The notes under the pieces are model-generated. The model searched no databases. It had not been told where the DNA came from and saw only the letters and a program-made list of their open reading frames with translations. Below, piece after piece: positions 14,373 to 25,028 of a DNA stretch of 64,000 bases (position 1 is the first letter of the stretch; each line of letters begins with the position of its first letter). Source of the DNA: Bilabrum cf. latius (Eukaryota; Bigyra: Bicosoecida; Bigyra; Bicosoecida); assembly GCA_965178125.1 (NCBI GenBank), contig OZ237759.1:496001-560000 (forward strand), written 5' to 3'. The position numbers were made by a program, and so were the translations under genes.

Positions 14373-14547
14373 CCCAAAGAGTTTTTTGGATGAAGCAAAG
14401 CGGTGTGGCCCGGACGAGCGATTGATTGCGGCGTGCCACTGGCAGTGACAGCATTACTTTGTCAGTGTCACTAGGCCGATGCCTCATCCAAATGAACGGA
14501 AGCATATTCATACTGGGATTCTGTGTTTAATGCTGAAGGGCGAGCCA

Positions 14548-15794
14548 TCATGTGCTCATCGCGGCCTGCCCACTGCCGCTGCTCGCTGCAGCCGAGGACG
14601 AAGAGGAAGCAGCACCACTGGCAGCGGCAGCAGACCCCTGCTCCTGCTTCTGCGCCTCCCTGTCAGCACTTGCGACCAACTTGGCCTCGATCCACGCCCC
14701 CGCCAGCGCCCCGGCCTCCAATTTCTCCGACCCACCCGCCGCCAGCCTGTACTCCACGTCGGCCATCCGCTCCATCAGCAGCATGCGCATCGCATCCGGA
14801 ATCTTGATTGCCTCGGTCATCACCGCCAAATTCGTGATCAGGTCGCTGAGCGCCAGCCCGTGCACCCGCTGCAGCTCCTGGATGTGCTTGACGGCGGGCC
14901 CAAAGTCCTCGGTGAGCAGCGATTTCATGAGACCAGTCATCTGCTTGGGCGTGGGGTCCCCCGTACATGCGTACACCTCCTCCTCCCCCACCTCATCGAA
15001 TGCCATGGCGGTGCTCTGCAGCACGTTGAGCACCTTCCGCATGTCCCCCTTGGCCAGCCTGAGCACGGCCTTGACGCCCGCATCCGTGGTCTTGAGACCC
15101 TCGGTATCCGCAACACTTCTCAGCCTAGACTCGATTTCAGAGGGGCGCAGGGGAGCAAACCGGAACCGGGTACACCTGCTCTGCAGCGCGGGGATGATCT
15201 TGGAGACATAGTTGCAGATGAGGCAGAACCTCGTGTTCTTGGTGTACTTTTCTATGACCCTCCTGAGGGCGAACTGAGCGTCCGAGGTCATCGCATCTGC
15301 CTCGTCCAATATGACCAGCTTGACGCCCTTGGAGAAGAGCTTCTGCGTGCCTGCAAATTCCTTGATCTGGTGGCGGACCACTCCGATGCCGCGGTCGTCC
15401 GACGCGTTCAGCTCCAGGGTCATCGCCTTGTACTTGCTCTCCCCGTACAGCTGTTTTGCCACTGCTAGAATCGTGCTAGTCTTGCCGGTTCCTGGCGGCC
15501 CATAAAACAGCAGATGCGGCAGCCTGTTTGCCTTGATCAGTCGCGTAACTGCGGTCACGGAGCGGAGCGATACGATAATAGCTCCAATGAATCGACGCAT
15601 GCATGACATGTGAATATGCAATGAAACCATAGGTAACGAGCCTCACTCGTTGAAATAATGTGCTAATGTGCGATCAAATCGCCCAATCCTTTCGGCCTAT
15701 ATTTCTCTACCCAAGGCAAAGACGCGCGCTCTCGCTTGCCTGACGCAGCCGTGGCAGCTCCGCTAGAAGCAGGCATTTCATCACCAGTGTCCAT
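14548..15794 (-). CDS. RFC5: Replication factor C small subunit (yeast Rfc3 / human RFC5 type)
   Basis: Clamp-loader AAA+ ATPase subunit that helps load PCNA onto primer-template junctions in the nucleus. Exon A is 15794-15647 and exon B 15548-14548, with a 98-base GT-AG intron; the protein is 382 residues, ending in TGA. Visible motifs are LPWVEKYRPK at the N-terminus, Walker A GPPGTGKTS, Walker B VILDEADAM, the arginine-finger box SRCTRFRF, and NTRFCLICNYVSKIIPALQS. The in-frame TAG at 15663-15665 lies in DLIAH-TAG-HIIST, where human RFC5 has DLISHQDILST and yeast Rfc3 also has Gln, so TAG sits on a conserved Gln. The C-terminus has an Ala/Ser/Gly-rich tail. An acceptor-like site just upstream of the ATG suggests a 5' UTR intron. 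The spliced exon join TITRLIKANRLPHLLFYGPPG matches the family well. Confidence 0.95.
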
Positions 15795-16067
15795 GGCCTT
15801 GGACTCAACAACAGGACTGCGAGAGATACAACACAGAAATTGCCATGAGATAGCCATACCTGGCTTGTACTGCAGCAGCAGAAGTGAGGGCACCTGCGCG
15901 AGCGCGACAAATTAACTATAAACAAAAGTTCCTCTCACTCTGTGGAAGCCATTTTACTGCTACAGTCGTCTTGGAATGGCGCAAAGGGGCCAAATTTGAA
16001 TAATTGGTTGCGTGTATTTTTAAGTTGTATTCCGATATAAGCAGCAAAAGGCAACTCTGGCCAAAAC
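15795..16067. promoter_or_regulatory. Shared divergent promoter region of RFC and COQ5
   Basis: These 273 bases separate the start codons of two housekeeping genes transcribed away from each other. The stretch is visibly more AT-rich than the flanking coding DNA. I cannot identify a TATA box or a specific factor site with confidence. The RFC side probably contains a short 5' UTR intron. Confidence 0.4.
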
Positions 16068-17356
16068 ATGAGGTAGCTGTCGCGATTACCGCGCCATGTG
16101 GCCCAATCTTGGTTTTTAAGGTAGCCTAAGTATGGGCTTAGATAGTTTCAGACCAGCCTGCAATCGTTGGCGAGTTCCGATAGGGCAAAGAACCCGGGCG
16201 AGTTCGCAAGCTAGTTCGGTTTCAGCTCTGTTGATGATTAGGACAAGAAAGGAATGGTGCATGACGTATTTCGAAGCGTAGCGGATTCGTGAGTGGCGCT
16301 GATTATCCCCGCGATCTACGCGCACAGATGCCCACCATCGCTGATGTGGCACGACGCTGACTGATCACATCTCCCCGCAGGTATGACGTTATGAACGACT
16401 TAATGAGTGCAGGAGTGCATAGGCTATGGAAGGACGAGTACGTTCGCATGCTAGGACCTACCTGGAATCCCGACGGCACCGCCAATTACCTTGACGTCGC
16501 CGGCGGCACGGGAGACATTTCCTTCCGCATCGCCGACGAGCTCGCTCGCATCCGCTCCTCCAGGGCCCCCTCCGGCCAGGGGCGTGTGATCGTGTGTGAC
16601 ATCAACGCCAACATGCTGCGAGTGGGCGAGCAGCGAGCGCGCGAGGCAGGCAGGCAGGTATCCGAGGACTCCACCTATGACGGGAGGGCTGAGACTTCCT
16701 CCACTGGCACTGGTACTGGCACTGGCACTGGCACTGGCACTGGCACTGGCACTGGCACTGGCACTGGCGACAGCTCTGGGAGCGGGAGCGGGATCGCCCT
16801 GCAGTTCGTGGAGGGGGACGCGGAGCAGCTCCCCTTCGAGGACGGGAGCTTTGACGCTTACACCATCGCATTCGGAATCAGAAATGTGACGAGGCTCGAC
16901 CTCGCCCTCAAGGAGGCCAAGCGGGTGCTGCGGCCCGGGGGAAGGTTCATGTGCCTCGAGTTCTCCCAGGTCACCAACCCAGTGATCGCCCAGGCGTACG
17001 ACACGTATTCCTTCAACGTCATCCCCGCTGTGGGGCAGGCCGTGACGGGAGACAGGGAGGCCTACCAGTACCTGGTGGAGAGCATCCGGAAGTTTCCCTC
17101 GCAGAAGGATTTCGCAGAGATGATGCGGGAGGCCGGCCTCGTGGACGTGTCCTGGACTGATTTTTCGCTTGGCGTGTGCGCGGTGCACTCTGGATTCAGG
17201 GCGCTGGGCGATAAACCGAGCACTGGTGGCAAACCGAGCATGGACGTGGAAACGGACGGAGGGAGCGAGGGCCCCAAGTCAGCCGCAGCGAGTGCAGAGA
17301 CGGATAGTATCGATGGATCTGGCGAAGGATAGGTACCAGAGGAAAAAAGAAGTTGA
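16068..17356 (+). CDS. COQ5: Mitochondrial 2-methoxy-6-polyprenyl-1,4-benzoquinol methylase (COQ5/UbiE)
   Basis: SAM-dependent C-methyltransferase of ubiquinone synthesis in the mitochondrial matrix. Exon 1 is 16068-16288 and exon 2 16381-17356, with a 92-base GT-AG intron; about 398 residues ending in TGA. With TAG=Gln the start gives [19 protein letters not shown], an Arg-rich presequence without acidic residues. FGFSSV follows (human has HFGFETV), then [20 protein letters not shown] across the splice, the SAM motif [15 protein letters not shown], and [10 protein letters not shown] with SIRKFPSQ. Five TAGs lie in exon 1 and one near the end of exon 2. Between the SAM motif and the acidic motif sits a Thr-Gly dipeptide run from a hexanucleotide repeat, absent from ordinary COQ5. 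The C-terminus has a Ser/Gly-rich extension. Confidence 0.95.
16702..16768 (+). repeat. Hexanucleotide (ACTGGC)n tract inside COQ5
   Basis: About eleven copies of ACTGGC with one interruption encode an alternating Thr-Gly run in frame. A similar Thr-Gly run occurs in the unrelated gene at 34430-39001. Confidence 0.95.
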
Positions 17357-17844
17357 AGCGAAGGTTGCAGCGGGGTGAGGCGCGAGGGGGAGAGAGAAGG
17401 TATGCAGCTGGGCATTCATGCTTTGGTTTGGATGCCATATCATGGCTTGCGATGGTATGCGTTGTGATGCAGTGCACAGGAAAATCCGGTGGCAAGGCCG
17501 CATTGTAGGCAGCGTTCCCATTCGCTGCAAGTGTTCCGGCGACGATACGTCCACTAGTAGGTTCCGCAGCAATGCGCGGCGCGGTGGCATGCCCAATTCG
17601 TCTGTTTACTCAATCCTGGTGCTTCTCAAGAAATATGAAACCATTTTAGCGATCACGAATTGCTGTGCGGTAGATAGTTCGAGAGCTTTAGCTGGCAGCG
17701 GCCAGGGCTCCGCTGCGTTCCGGTGGGATGCCCGGCAGCTTAGGGAGCCTTAGTTTGCACAGGCGCACCTTGGCATCGGCTCCAAAGTCAAAGTAGGAGA
17801 GTAATGAGCAACAGAAAGAAAAGAAAGAAGAAGGTTTCAAAGTC
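17357..17844. other. Intergenic region between COQ5 and the P-loop gene
   Basis: No supported gene. The last 50 bases before the next start are purine-rich (AGAAAGAAAAGAAAG) and contain an out-of-frame ATG, a possible upstream ORF. Confidence 0.5.
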
Positions 17845-20800
17845 ATGGAATGGCTCGTTGGAATGGCTGTGATGTATGCTGGGGTGCGGGGCATCATTTC
17901 GTTCATAAACTGGATCCATCCACACGAGCATGAGGCGGACGGAGAGCATGGAGACAAAGGTGATGATACCGATAGCCCCCGCTGGAGAGAGGTGGATCGA
18001 ATTGCCGCGAGAATTGGGGCTCGTATCGCTGCAATGGACGCATCTGGCGTGGTTCCCGCCGCATCGGCCGTAAGCGAGCATGGTGCAGCAGCGCTGGACC
18101 CTCGCGCACGCGTGCACAACCTGCGTGCCGCGTTGCGCGCCGCGGTACATTTCAATTAGGATTGCGAATTGGTTGCTCGGTCTGGTCTTCCCATCGTAGT
18201 CGTGTCGGGCCCGCTCGGTGCAGGCAAGAGCGCTCTTGTGCGAGCAGCGGCAGCCGCCCCCACGGCAACCCCCCATGACCCGAGTACCGACTCCGGCCCA
18301 GCAGCAGAGACAAATCCGAATTTGTCTTGCATTTGGATGTCACTGGCGCAGCCTGCCGACGGCCAGGCAGGGGGGATTGCCGGTGGGGCGGCGGGCGAGC
18401 ATGACTTCGATCTGGCCGAGACCAGCGGCGGCGCCGCGCGCCTGCTGGACCGGTTGCAACCGGTTTCGTGGGGCACCTTGACCGCCGCCCTGCAGGCCGC
18501 ATCCCCCCTGGGCCCCTCCCAGCAGCAGCAGCATCAACAGGGTTCCGGATCCCCGACATCTGCGGCCAAGCGACCTCAGTCCGGTGCTGTGGCAGGGTCA
18601 GGGTCAGGTGCAGGTGCAGGGTCAGGGTCGGGATCTGACGAGGTGTCCGATGCATTCGCCGCGGCTCGAGACCTCTTCCGCTCCCTGGCAAATTCGGCTC
18701 CGAGTCCGCCCAGCGGCACTGCCACTGCCGCCGGAGCCGGGACGGACTCAGGCGCCTCTGCTGATGCCAAGCCCATCCCGGCACAAGCCCCCCCCGCCCC
18801 CGCCCCCTTGCTTGCAGTGGACCTCGGCAGCCGCACCCTCCTTCCCAGGGGGTGTGACGACGGACTGCACTGCATTGCAGCGCTGGGCGCCAGCCGTCGG
18901 CAGGCCAGGGAGGCCGTGGCGGACTCGTGGGATGCCCTCGGGGATGGGGCTGCCCCTCTGGACGTGGCACTCAGGGCCGTGTCTGTGCTGGAGGGGAGGG
19001 CCGCGGCGGCTGCGGAACCAATGCGCGGTGCCGGTTCCGTGAGTGGCGCCGCGCAGGCGGGCCCCGTGCTCGCCCAGGTTCTCGAGGTGGCCGCCGCCGC
19101 CGGCCTCGCCGTGCCCGTGGTGGCCGGCCGGGAGAGTTCCGGTTTTGGGGTCGACGTGTCTTCGGAGTCGGTGGTTGGGGAACAGGGCCCTGACGGGTGC
19201 GTCACGGTGCGGCCTGTGTTCCCTGGGATCCCCGTAGAGGAAGCGGGTGCTGCGCTGCGACGACCATCAGAAGGGGGAGGAAGGGCGGGGGGAGACGGGG
19301 AGGCGCAAGAGGGGGGCGCCGTTTCGGATTCCAGGGAGATTCGGCTCCGAGTAGGTCCCTACCCTTTGCACCCAGAGGTGGCCAAAGACGTGCGCCATCT
19401 GGTTGCAACCAACGTTGAGGTGCAGGGAGAGTCCTCGCAGGCAGGCGGCGCGGGCACTGCTCAGCACGAGGGCGGGGACTCCGGCGGTTCCGCAGGGAAC
19501 AGCGGCAGCGGCAATGACGGTAAGGGTGTGGACAAGACCCAGGAGCAGCAGCAGCTGGCAGAGCGCACATCGCACCAGATTGCTGCGCTGGCTTGGAGGT
19601 ATGCGGCTGGACACCCGGGCGAGATGCTGCTGCTGCTGAGGGCATGCGAGGCCATCTTAGAGGCCAGGGCCAGGGAACAAAAGGGAGGTAAGGCGGCGGC
19701 GTCTGCCGGTGCAGGCTCAGGCACGGGGCAGGGCCAGGGCTCTGGGCAGCAGCAGCAGCAGCAGCAGGGAAAGGAGAAACAGGGGCGGAGGGGGCGGCAA
19801 CCTCGGAACCAGTGGTGGCAGGGGCAGAGCTCAACGGATAGGGCCCTGCTGCTCGCGGACCAGGCTTGGTCGCAGATCGTAGACGCGCGCATGGCCCAGC
19901 TCCGGGAACTATTCGTGCCCAGCGAAGGTGCGGGCCGCTCTGACGTGGGATCGGATCAGGCTAGGGCACAGGCTCAGGGTATCGTGCTTCCGTCGGTCCC
20001 GGGAGCCAGCACCGCCAGCCCTGCTGTCACCTCCACCACCACCCAGGGAAGAACGGGCCATGACTATGATTCGGGGAACAGCGCAGGTGCTGATTCTCTG
20101 GAGGCGCTTGTCTCCGCCTACGCGTGTCTCTCCGCCGTCACAGGGTACAAGGACCCCGTGGGCATCCCCCAGGTCAGGAGCTGGCACGACGGTGACCCCG
20201 ATGCGGGGGCAGTGGAAACCACCGGTGGATTCTGCCTGGTCCCTGGGGGCGGAGAGATTCCTCCTCGCGGCTCCGGATCCGTGGACCACCTCGAGGTCGA
20301 CGGTGACGCGCTGACGAGTGTGCTCGGTCGACTGGACGCCTCCCTGCTGAAGCAGTGGCCCGACGGCGGCGCCGCAGCCGTGTTCCGCAGGCCCGACGGC
20401 ACCGAGGCCCCCATTGGCGCGCAGGCTCGCGTGCTGCCCCGGGTGCAGGCAGTGCACGCCGCCCTGCAAAGAGGCCTGCTGTGGGAGGCGCCCATCGGCG
20501 AGGGGGCAGACAGGAAGCTGGCCAAAGAGGGGGGCGGCGACACGGCTGCCAACGGCGGCGTCACAGACGAAGGATCAGCTAACCAAGATAAGAGAGATAA
20601 CGGAGAGTCCACGGCCGGCTAGGAAGGTCCAAGTCCCGGGTTCGAGCCCCGGCACGAGGAGCAGACGGCCTTGCTGGTGCGTCCCTCTGTGGGCCACGCG
20701 TTCAGGGCACTGCAGCAGGACCCCCGATTCGTGACCTCGATGCAGACTGCGGGCAAGGGCGTGGCACTCAGGGACGACGCGGCGGGGATGGACCGGAGGG

Positions 20801-21558
20801 TGGCGGATCACTGCATTGCGGTGCGGCTGTGGCAGTCGGCCCGCAGCGTGTTCCTGGCCTCTGCAGAGGCGGGTGTGCTGGACGAGGCGGCCAAGCGGGA
20901 GGTGGAGATAGAGCTATGGGCCACCTTGGACTCCCTACGGGGAGAGGCCGAGACGCTGCGGAGGGCCATGGAGGGGCTGGAGCTGGTCCTGGACTACGTG
21001 TGCAAGCGTAAGGGGTACAGCATCATGATCGGGGGGGTAGGCGCGGCGGCACACGGCCAGGGCCAAGGCGGACCAGGCGGTGCTGTGAGCCACAACAGCA
21101 TGCGCAGGGTTGAAGACGCCGTGGGCGCTGAGCTGGGCTCCTTCATGGCCGGGGTGGAGGACCTCGGGGGGGTCAGCGTGGGGGTCGTGCGCGGCGCCGC
21201 GCGAAGCGGTTCCGCAAATCGAAACGCGTTGGAGGAGGGTCTGGAAGATGCCGTCGGTCGGGCCGCCGCCAGCCTCGATTTCGCGCGCAAGAGGCTCAGA
21301 ACCGGCGGGGCGTCTCGGCTGGTGGCCCGTGGCGGTGACGGGGGCCCAGCGGCGGGCGAGACTGACGAGGACAAGGAGGCCGCCCAGGTCGGAGTCCCTG
21401 CGGAGTACATGGGCCCGGACGGGCTCTTCAACCCGCCGCGAGGATCGGCCGCGCATCGAGTCATGAGTGCCCTGCGGCTGGGCATGGCAGCGAGTGCCGC
21501 GAGGGCCCAGTCGGCAGGGGAGGAATCATCTGAGCATCCTGCGTAGGGGCGGCAGTGA
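17845..21558 (+). CDS. Large P-loop NTPase-like protein with N-terminal membrane anchor
   Basis: One frame of 1,237 residues when TAG is Gln; TAGs lie at 18157, 20620 and 21544 and the stop is TGA. The first 25 residues (MEWLVGMAVMYAGVRGIISF) look like a membrane anchor. A Walker A motif, GPLGAGKS, follows a hydrophobic strand (LPIVVVS) near residue 122. The middle is low complexity: Gly/Ser/Ala tracts, Gln runs and charged linkers. The last ~300 residues are more ordered and helical (HCIAVRLWQSARSVFLASAE; LRRAMEGLELVLDYVCKRKG). I cannot assign a family beyond P-loop NTPase; a STAND- or AAA-like ATPase is possible. The first TAG joins the anchor to the P-loop, so a standard-code annotation would lose the anchor. 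Confidence 0.8.
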
Positions 21559-22948
21559 ACCGGCGCTATAGCATGCCAGGGATCCCGCATCGAGCCGTAA
21601 TTGTGCTCGACAGCTTTTCTGGTGCATGTTTGCACAGCATTAGTTTACTTTTTAAGGTGCTCAAGGTGATTGTTCTGCTCAGCTGTACCTACGACCGTAG
21701 CCAAGGCCAGTCCGAGATTCAAGGCTAAATACACGTACTATCAGCAATCCCATATGTTTGTCTTCGTGATGCCTGCATCAAGACAGAAAATTGATTTGCA
21801 TTACATGATTTGACTCATAGCGGGCAAGTGGATCATGCAAGATACTGCGGTGTGTCCAGCTTGCAAGACGTGCGAAGCTTGGTCGCAAGCTTGGTCGCAA
21901 GCAAAGATATGGCGGTGCGCACCCGCAGTCGGCATTGCGACCCCCAGGCGACGAGGTCCAGGTGAAAAATCGATTGCAAACAAACGGCTTAGGAGCTCAA
22001 GTCAACCATCTAGAGTTTCCAACCGTGAGAGAAACCCTGCTGGCTCAGCAAGTACTACAAATCCTCCCGAGTGACAGTGCGGTTCCAGCCGTGCCACTAC
22101 CAGTTTACCATTCCCATTCCTACTTGGTGGCTCCAATTGTATACAATACCTAATTTTGTTTCCTGTCTCGTCATTGGTGTCGTAATTTGGTTTACGTTGG
22201 TTGAAGAGGTGCATGCCAAGCGGCAAGGTCGGATTGTTCTTGAAATGCTATTTATTCTCGCCTCCCTGCCCCACGTGTACTTAAATGGATACTATGTTGT
22301 TACTAATAGTGTTTAATATAGATTTTAGCCCTTGATTGTAGGTTGGCTCCTCTTTGACGACGGTATCATGGTTTGCAACCATCGCACTTAGAAGACTGGC
22401 TCTGCCAGCCTCGGCGCCACGCCCCCTGCCTCTCAAGTCTGGATGGCACGATTGTTTTGCCAAGCAGCGGAATTCATGACGTTTAATACTTTGAATACTA
22501 TCAACTGCGCAGACGAATACCTGTAATATCACCGGCTGACGGCCCAGCGATCGGTTTCCTCAAGGCGGCGTAGTCAGAAGAACTGTGTCCACCCAGCGCC
22601 CCAGGCGACCGCTACCACCTTATTGGCGAGCTAAAAGCGATAAACTTCGCACGTACTTGCTTTTTTCCGCTTGCATCGTCTTGCTGCTGCGGATAGCAGT
22701 GGACCAACAAAACCGCAGTTCACACTGGCTCGATGAGTTCTGCTGATTCCAAGAGGGGGGATAGTCCGATCGAGCATGTCGCGAAACCTGTAATATAGTG
22801 TGAGGATGCATTTGCGAACTGCCTGACTTCTTTCGGGTATGCTGGCTTGATTTGCTTTTGTGGTGACCAAACGCGAACAGACTTTACCGCCCATGCATCG
22901 CAGCAAGCAGCTCGCTCACCTTCCAAAGTGTAAGCAAACATTTGACAG
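21559..22948. other. 1.4 kb stretch with no confidently supported gene
   Basis: The region is AT-richer than the genes. It has stops in all frames apart from short open stretches. It should contain the 5' exon(s) and promoter of the Gln-rich gene that follows, because that gene's first clear exon has no in-frame ATG. A possible membrane-protein exon is listed separately. Confidence 0.4.
22032..22316 (+). CDS. Possible exon of a small membrane protein
   Basis: An open stretch ending in TAA encodes two hydrophobic segments (FVSCLVIGVVIWFTLVEEV and IVLEMLFILASLPHVYL) joined by a basic loop (HAKRQGR). No ATG starts the frame, so it would be a terminal exon after an upstream acceptor, perhaps the CTCAG near 22048. 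Composition is protein-like, but no family is recognised and chance is not excluded. Confidence 0.28.
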   Translation, partial: KPCWLSKYYKSSRVTVRFQPCHYQFTIPIPTWWLQLYTIPNFVSCLVIGVVIWFTLVEEVHAKRQGRIVLEMLFILASLPHVYLNGYYVVTNSV

Positions 22949-23718
22949 ATCCGTTGTATGCTGCTACAACCGGAAGATTTGGAGAAGGGCTTCAGATCGA
23001 GCTGGATGAAGATTCGAGGTCATTCAAGATCAGGTTCGACAATGTAGTTGTCAAAGAACGGATTGGGAAGCACCTCACGTGTGCTTGGCGCGCGGCAATT
23101 CGTTGCGCTGCCTCTGAGGAAGAAGTACTCGAGCGCCACGAAGTTAATCGGCGATGTAAGGTGGTTGCGTTCCGAGGCGATGACCTTTTGGCCGCCCTGT
23201 CCGGCGACCATGATACCTACACGGATATCTTGGAGGCCTATCGCGCCCTGCAAGGCACTTCAGGCAGCCCAGAGGAAGGTAAAGATACAGATGGTGTAGT
23301 CGCGCCAACGGAAGGGGCGGGGAAGGAAGGAGGTGACACCGCCGTGGTCGACTCGAACGAGACCGCAGCGTCAGTCGCGGATCTGCCAACCTCTTCCTCC
23401 TCCTCCACTTCCCTTGCCTTGACGACCCCATCATCGTCGTCGGTAGCATCAGCATCAGGGTCGTCATCGCCGTCCGCTGCATCGACATGGGTCTTTGCCC
23501 GGCCACCACATGGGCCCAAGGCAGCGCCGGAGCATGGACTGGCCACTGGCGGAACCGATACCGGCACCGGGCGCGGCGCCAGCATCGTAGCCGGGACTAC
23601 AGCGGCAGCAGTAGTGAGCGGTGCTTCATCGCCATCCGCCCCAGCCTCATCCTCACTACAACCAGCACCAGCGAGCAGCACCCCCCCTTCCATGCAGAGC
23701 GAGTTGCGAGATGACGGT

Positions 23719-23751
<33 letters not shown>

Positions 23752-24996
23752 ACTGCGTGCACCGCACTCGGGCCCTCATCCACCCCTGCACCTGCACCTG
23801 CACCTGCACCTGCACCTGCACCTGCACCTGCACCTGCACCTGCACCTGCACCTGCACCTGCACCTGCACCTGCACCTGCACCTGCACCTGCACCTGCACC
23901 TGCACCTGCACCTGCACCTGCACCTGCACCCGCACCTGCACCTGTACCTGCACCTGCACCTGCACCTGCACCTGCACCTGCACCTGCACCTGTACCTGCA
24001 CCTGCACCCGCACCTGCACCTACACCCGCACCTGCACCTGCACCCGCACCTGCACTCGGACAAGGGCAAGGAGAAGAACAAGAACAAGAACAAGGGCCAA
24101 AGACTCCACCCGATGCGTCGATCACGGCACCTGCACCTGCCATCAAGCATTACAACGTGCCGCTGTACCTAGGCCAGGCCTTCCTCCACGCCAAGCAGGG
24201 CACATACGGCAAGAGCATGACGCTGACCCTCGGTCCAGAGCCCACCTCGCCTTGGGCCATGCTCTTTGACAACACGCTGCTCAACAGAAGCGTGGGCTAC
24301 ATACGGTCGGGGGGCTGGCGAGCGGCAGTGCGTAGAGTGGCCGACTCGGAGCGGAATCTCAACCAGATTTCGCCCAGAACAACCGCCCGCATAGTGGAGT
24401 TCCGGGGGTCAGACCTGGCTGCGGCACTGCGATTCTGCGGCCAGATGCTGCTCGACCTGGGCTACTCGGCGGAGGAGGTGCGCCGGTGCGTGCCAGCGGA
24501 TCGGCTGGTGCTACTCGTGGGTGAAGAGCCGCCCATCGTGACGAGTGTGTCCTCTTCATCTGCACCTGCACCTGCACCTGCACCTGCACCTGCACCTGCA
24601 CCTGCACCTGCACCTGCCCCACCATGCAGTCCTGCTGCAACTTCAGCTGCCACGACGACAAAGCAGTTATCTAAAGGCATGCCGGTGGCAAGCACGCCAA
24701 TGGCTGCCACCGGCGACGCCCAGTCGGAACCATCGAGCGGCAAGTCAGGCGCCATTGGGAATGCTCCAGTCGCCAGTAGTGCCGCTTCAGCCGAGACAGA
24801 CGTGGTTCTGAGACCAGTCTCTCAAACGCAGGCCGGGGAACTGCCTGTGGTGACGAGCAACTCGGCATGGCTTGCGTGGCAGCTGCCCAGCAGTCATTTC
24901 ACGCAGCTTCCAGCCGTTGCTGCGGAGCATCATCACAGCTTGACCGCGCCTGCTTTAAACATGTCTGACTCGGGCGTTGGGGGAACCTCAGCAGCA

Positions 24997-25028
<32 letters not shown>

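Noticed and set aside
20560-20660. A complete tRNA gene
   Set aside because: Only a T-arm-like 3' half is seen; no matching 5' acceptor strand, D-arm or anticodon stem lies upstream, and the segment is in frame inside a coding exon.
22929-22948. A 21-base mini-intron before the Gln-rich gene
   Set aside because: GTGTAAGC...GACAG could be read as one, but removing it does not place the upstream ATG in frame, and other introns here are longer.
23757-24269. Long Cys-Thr or Leu-His repeat proteins in other frames of the (CACCTG)n array
   Set aside because: They are shadows of the hexanucleotide array; only the Pro-Ala frame joins the duplicated domains.
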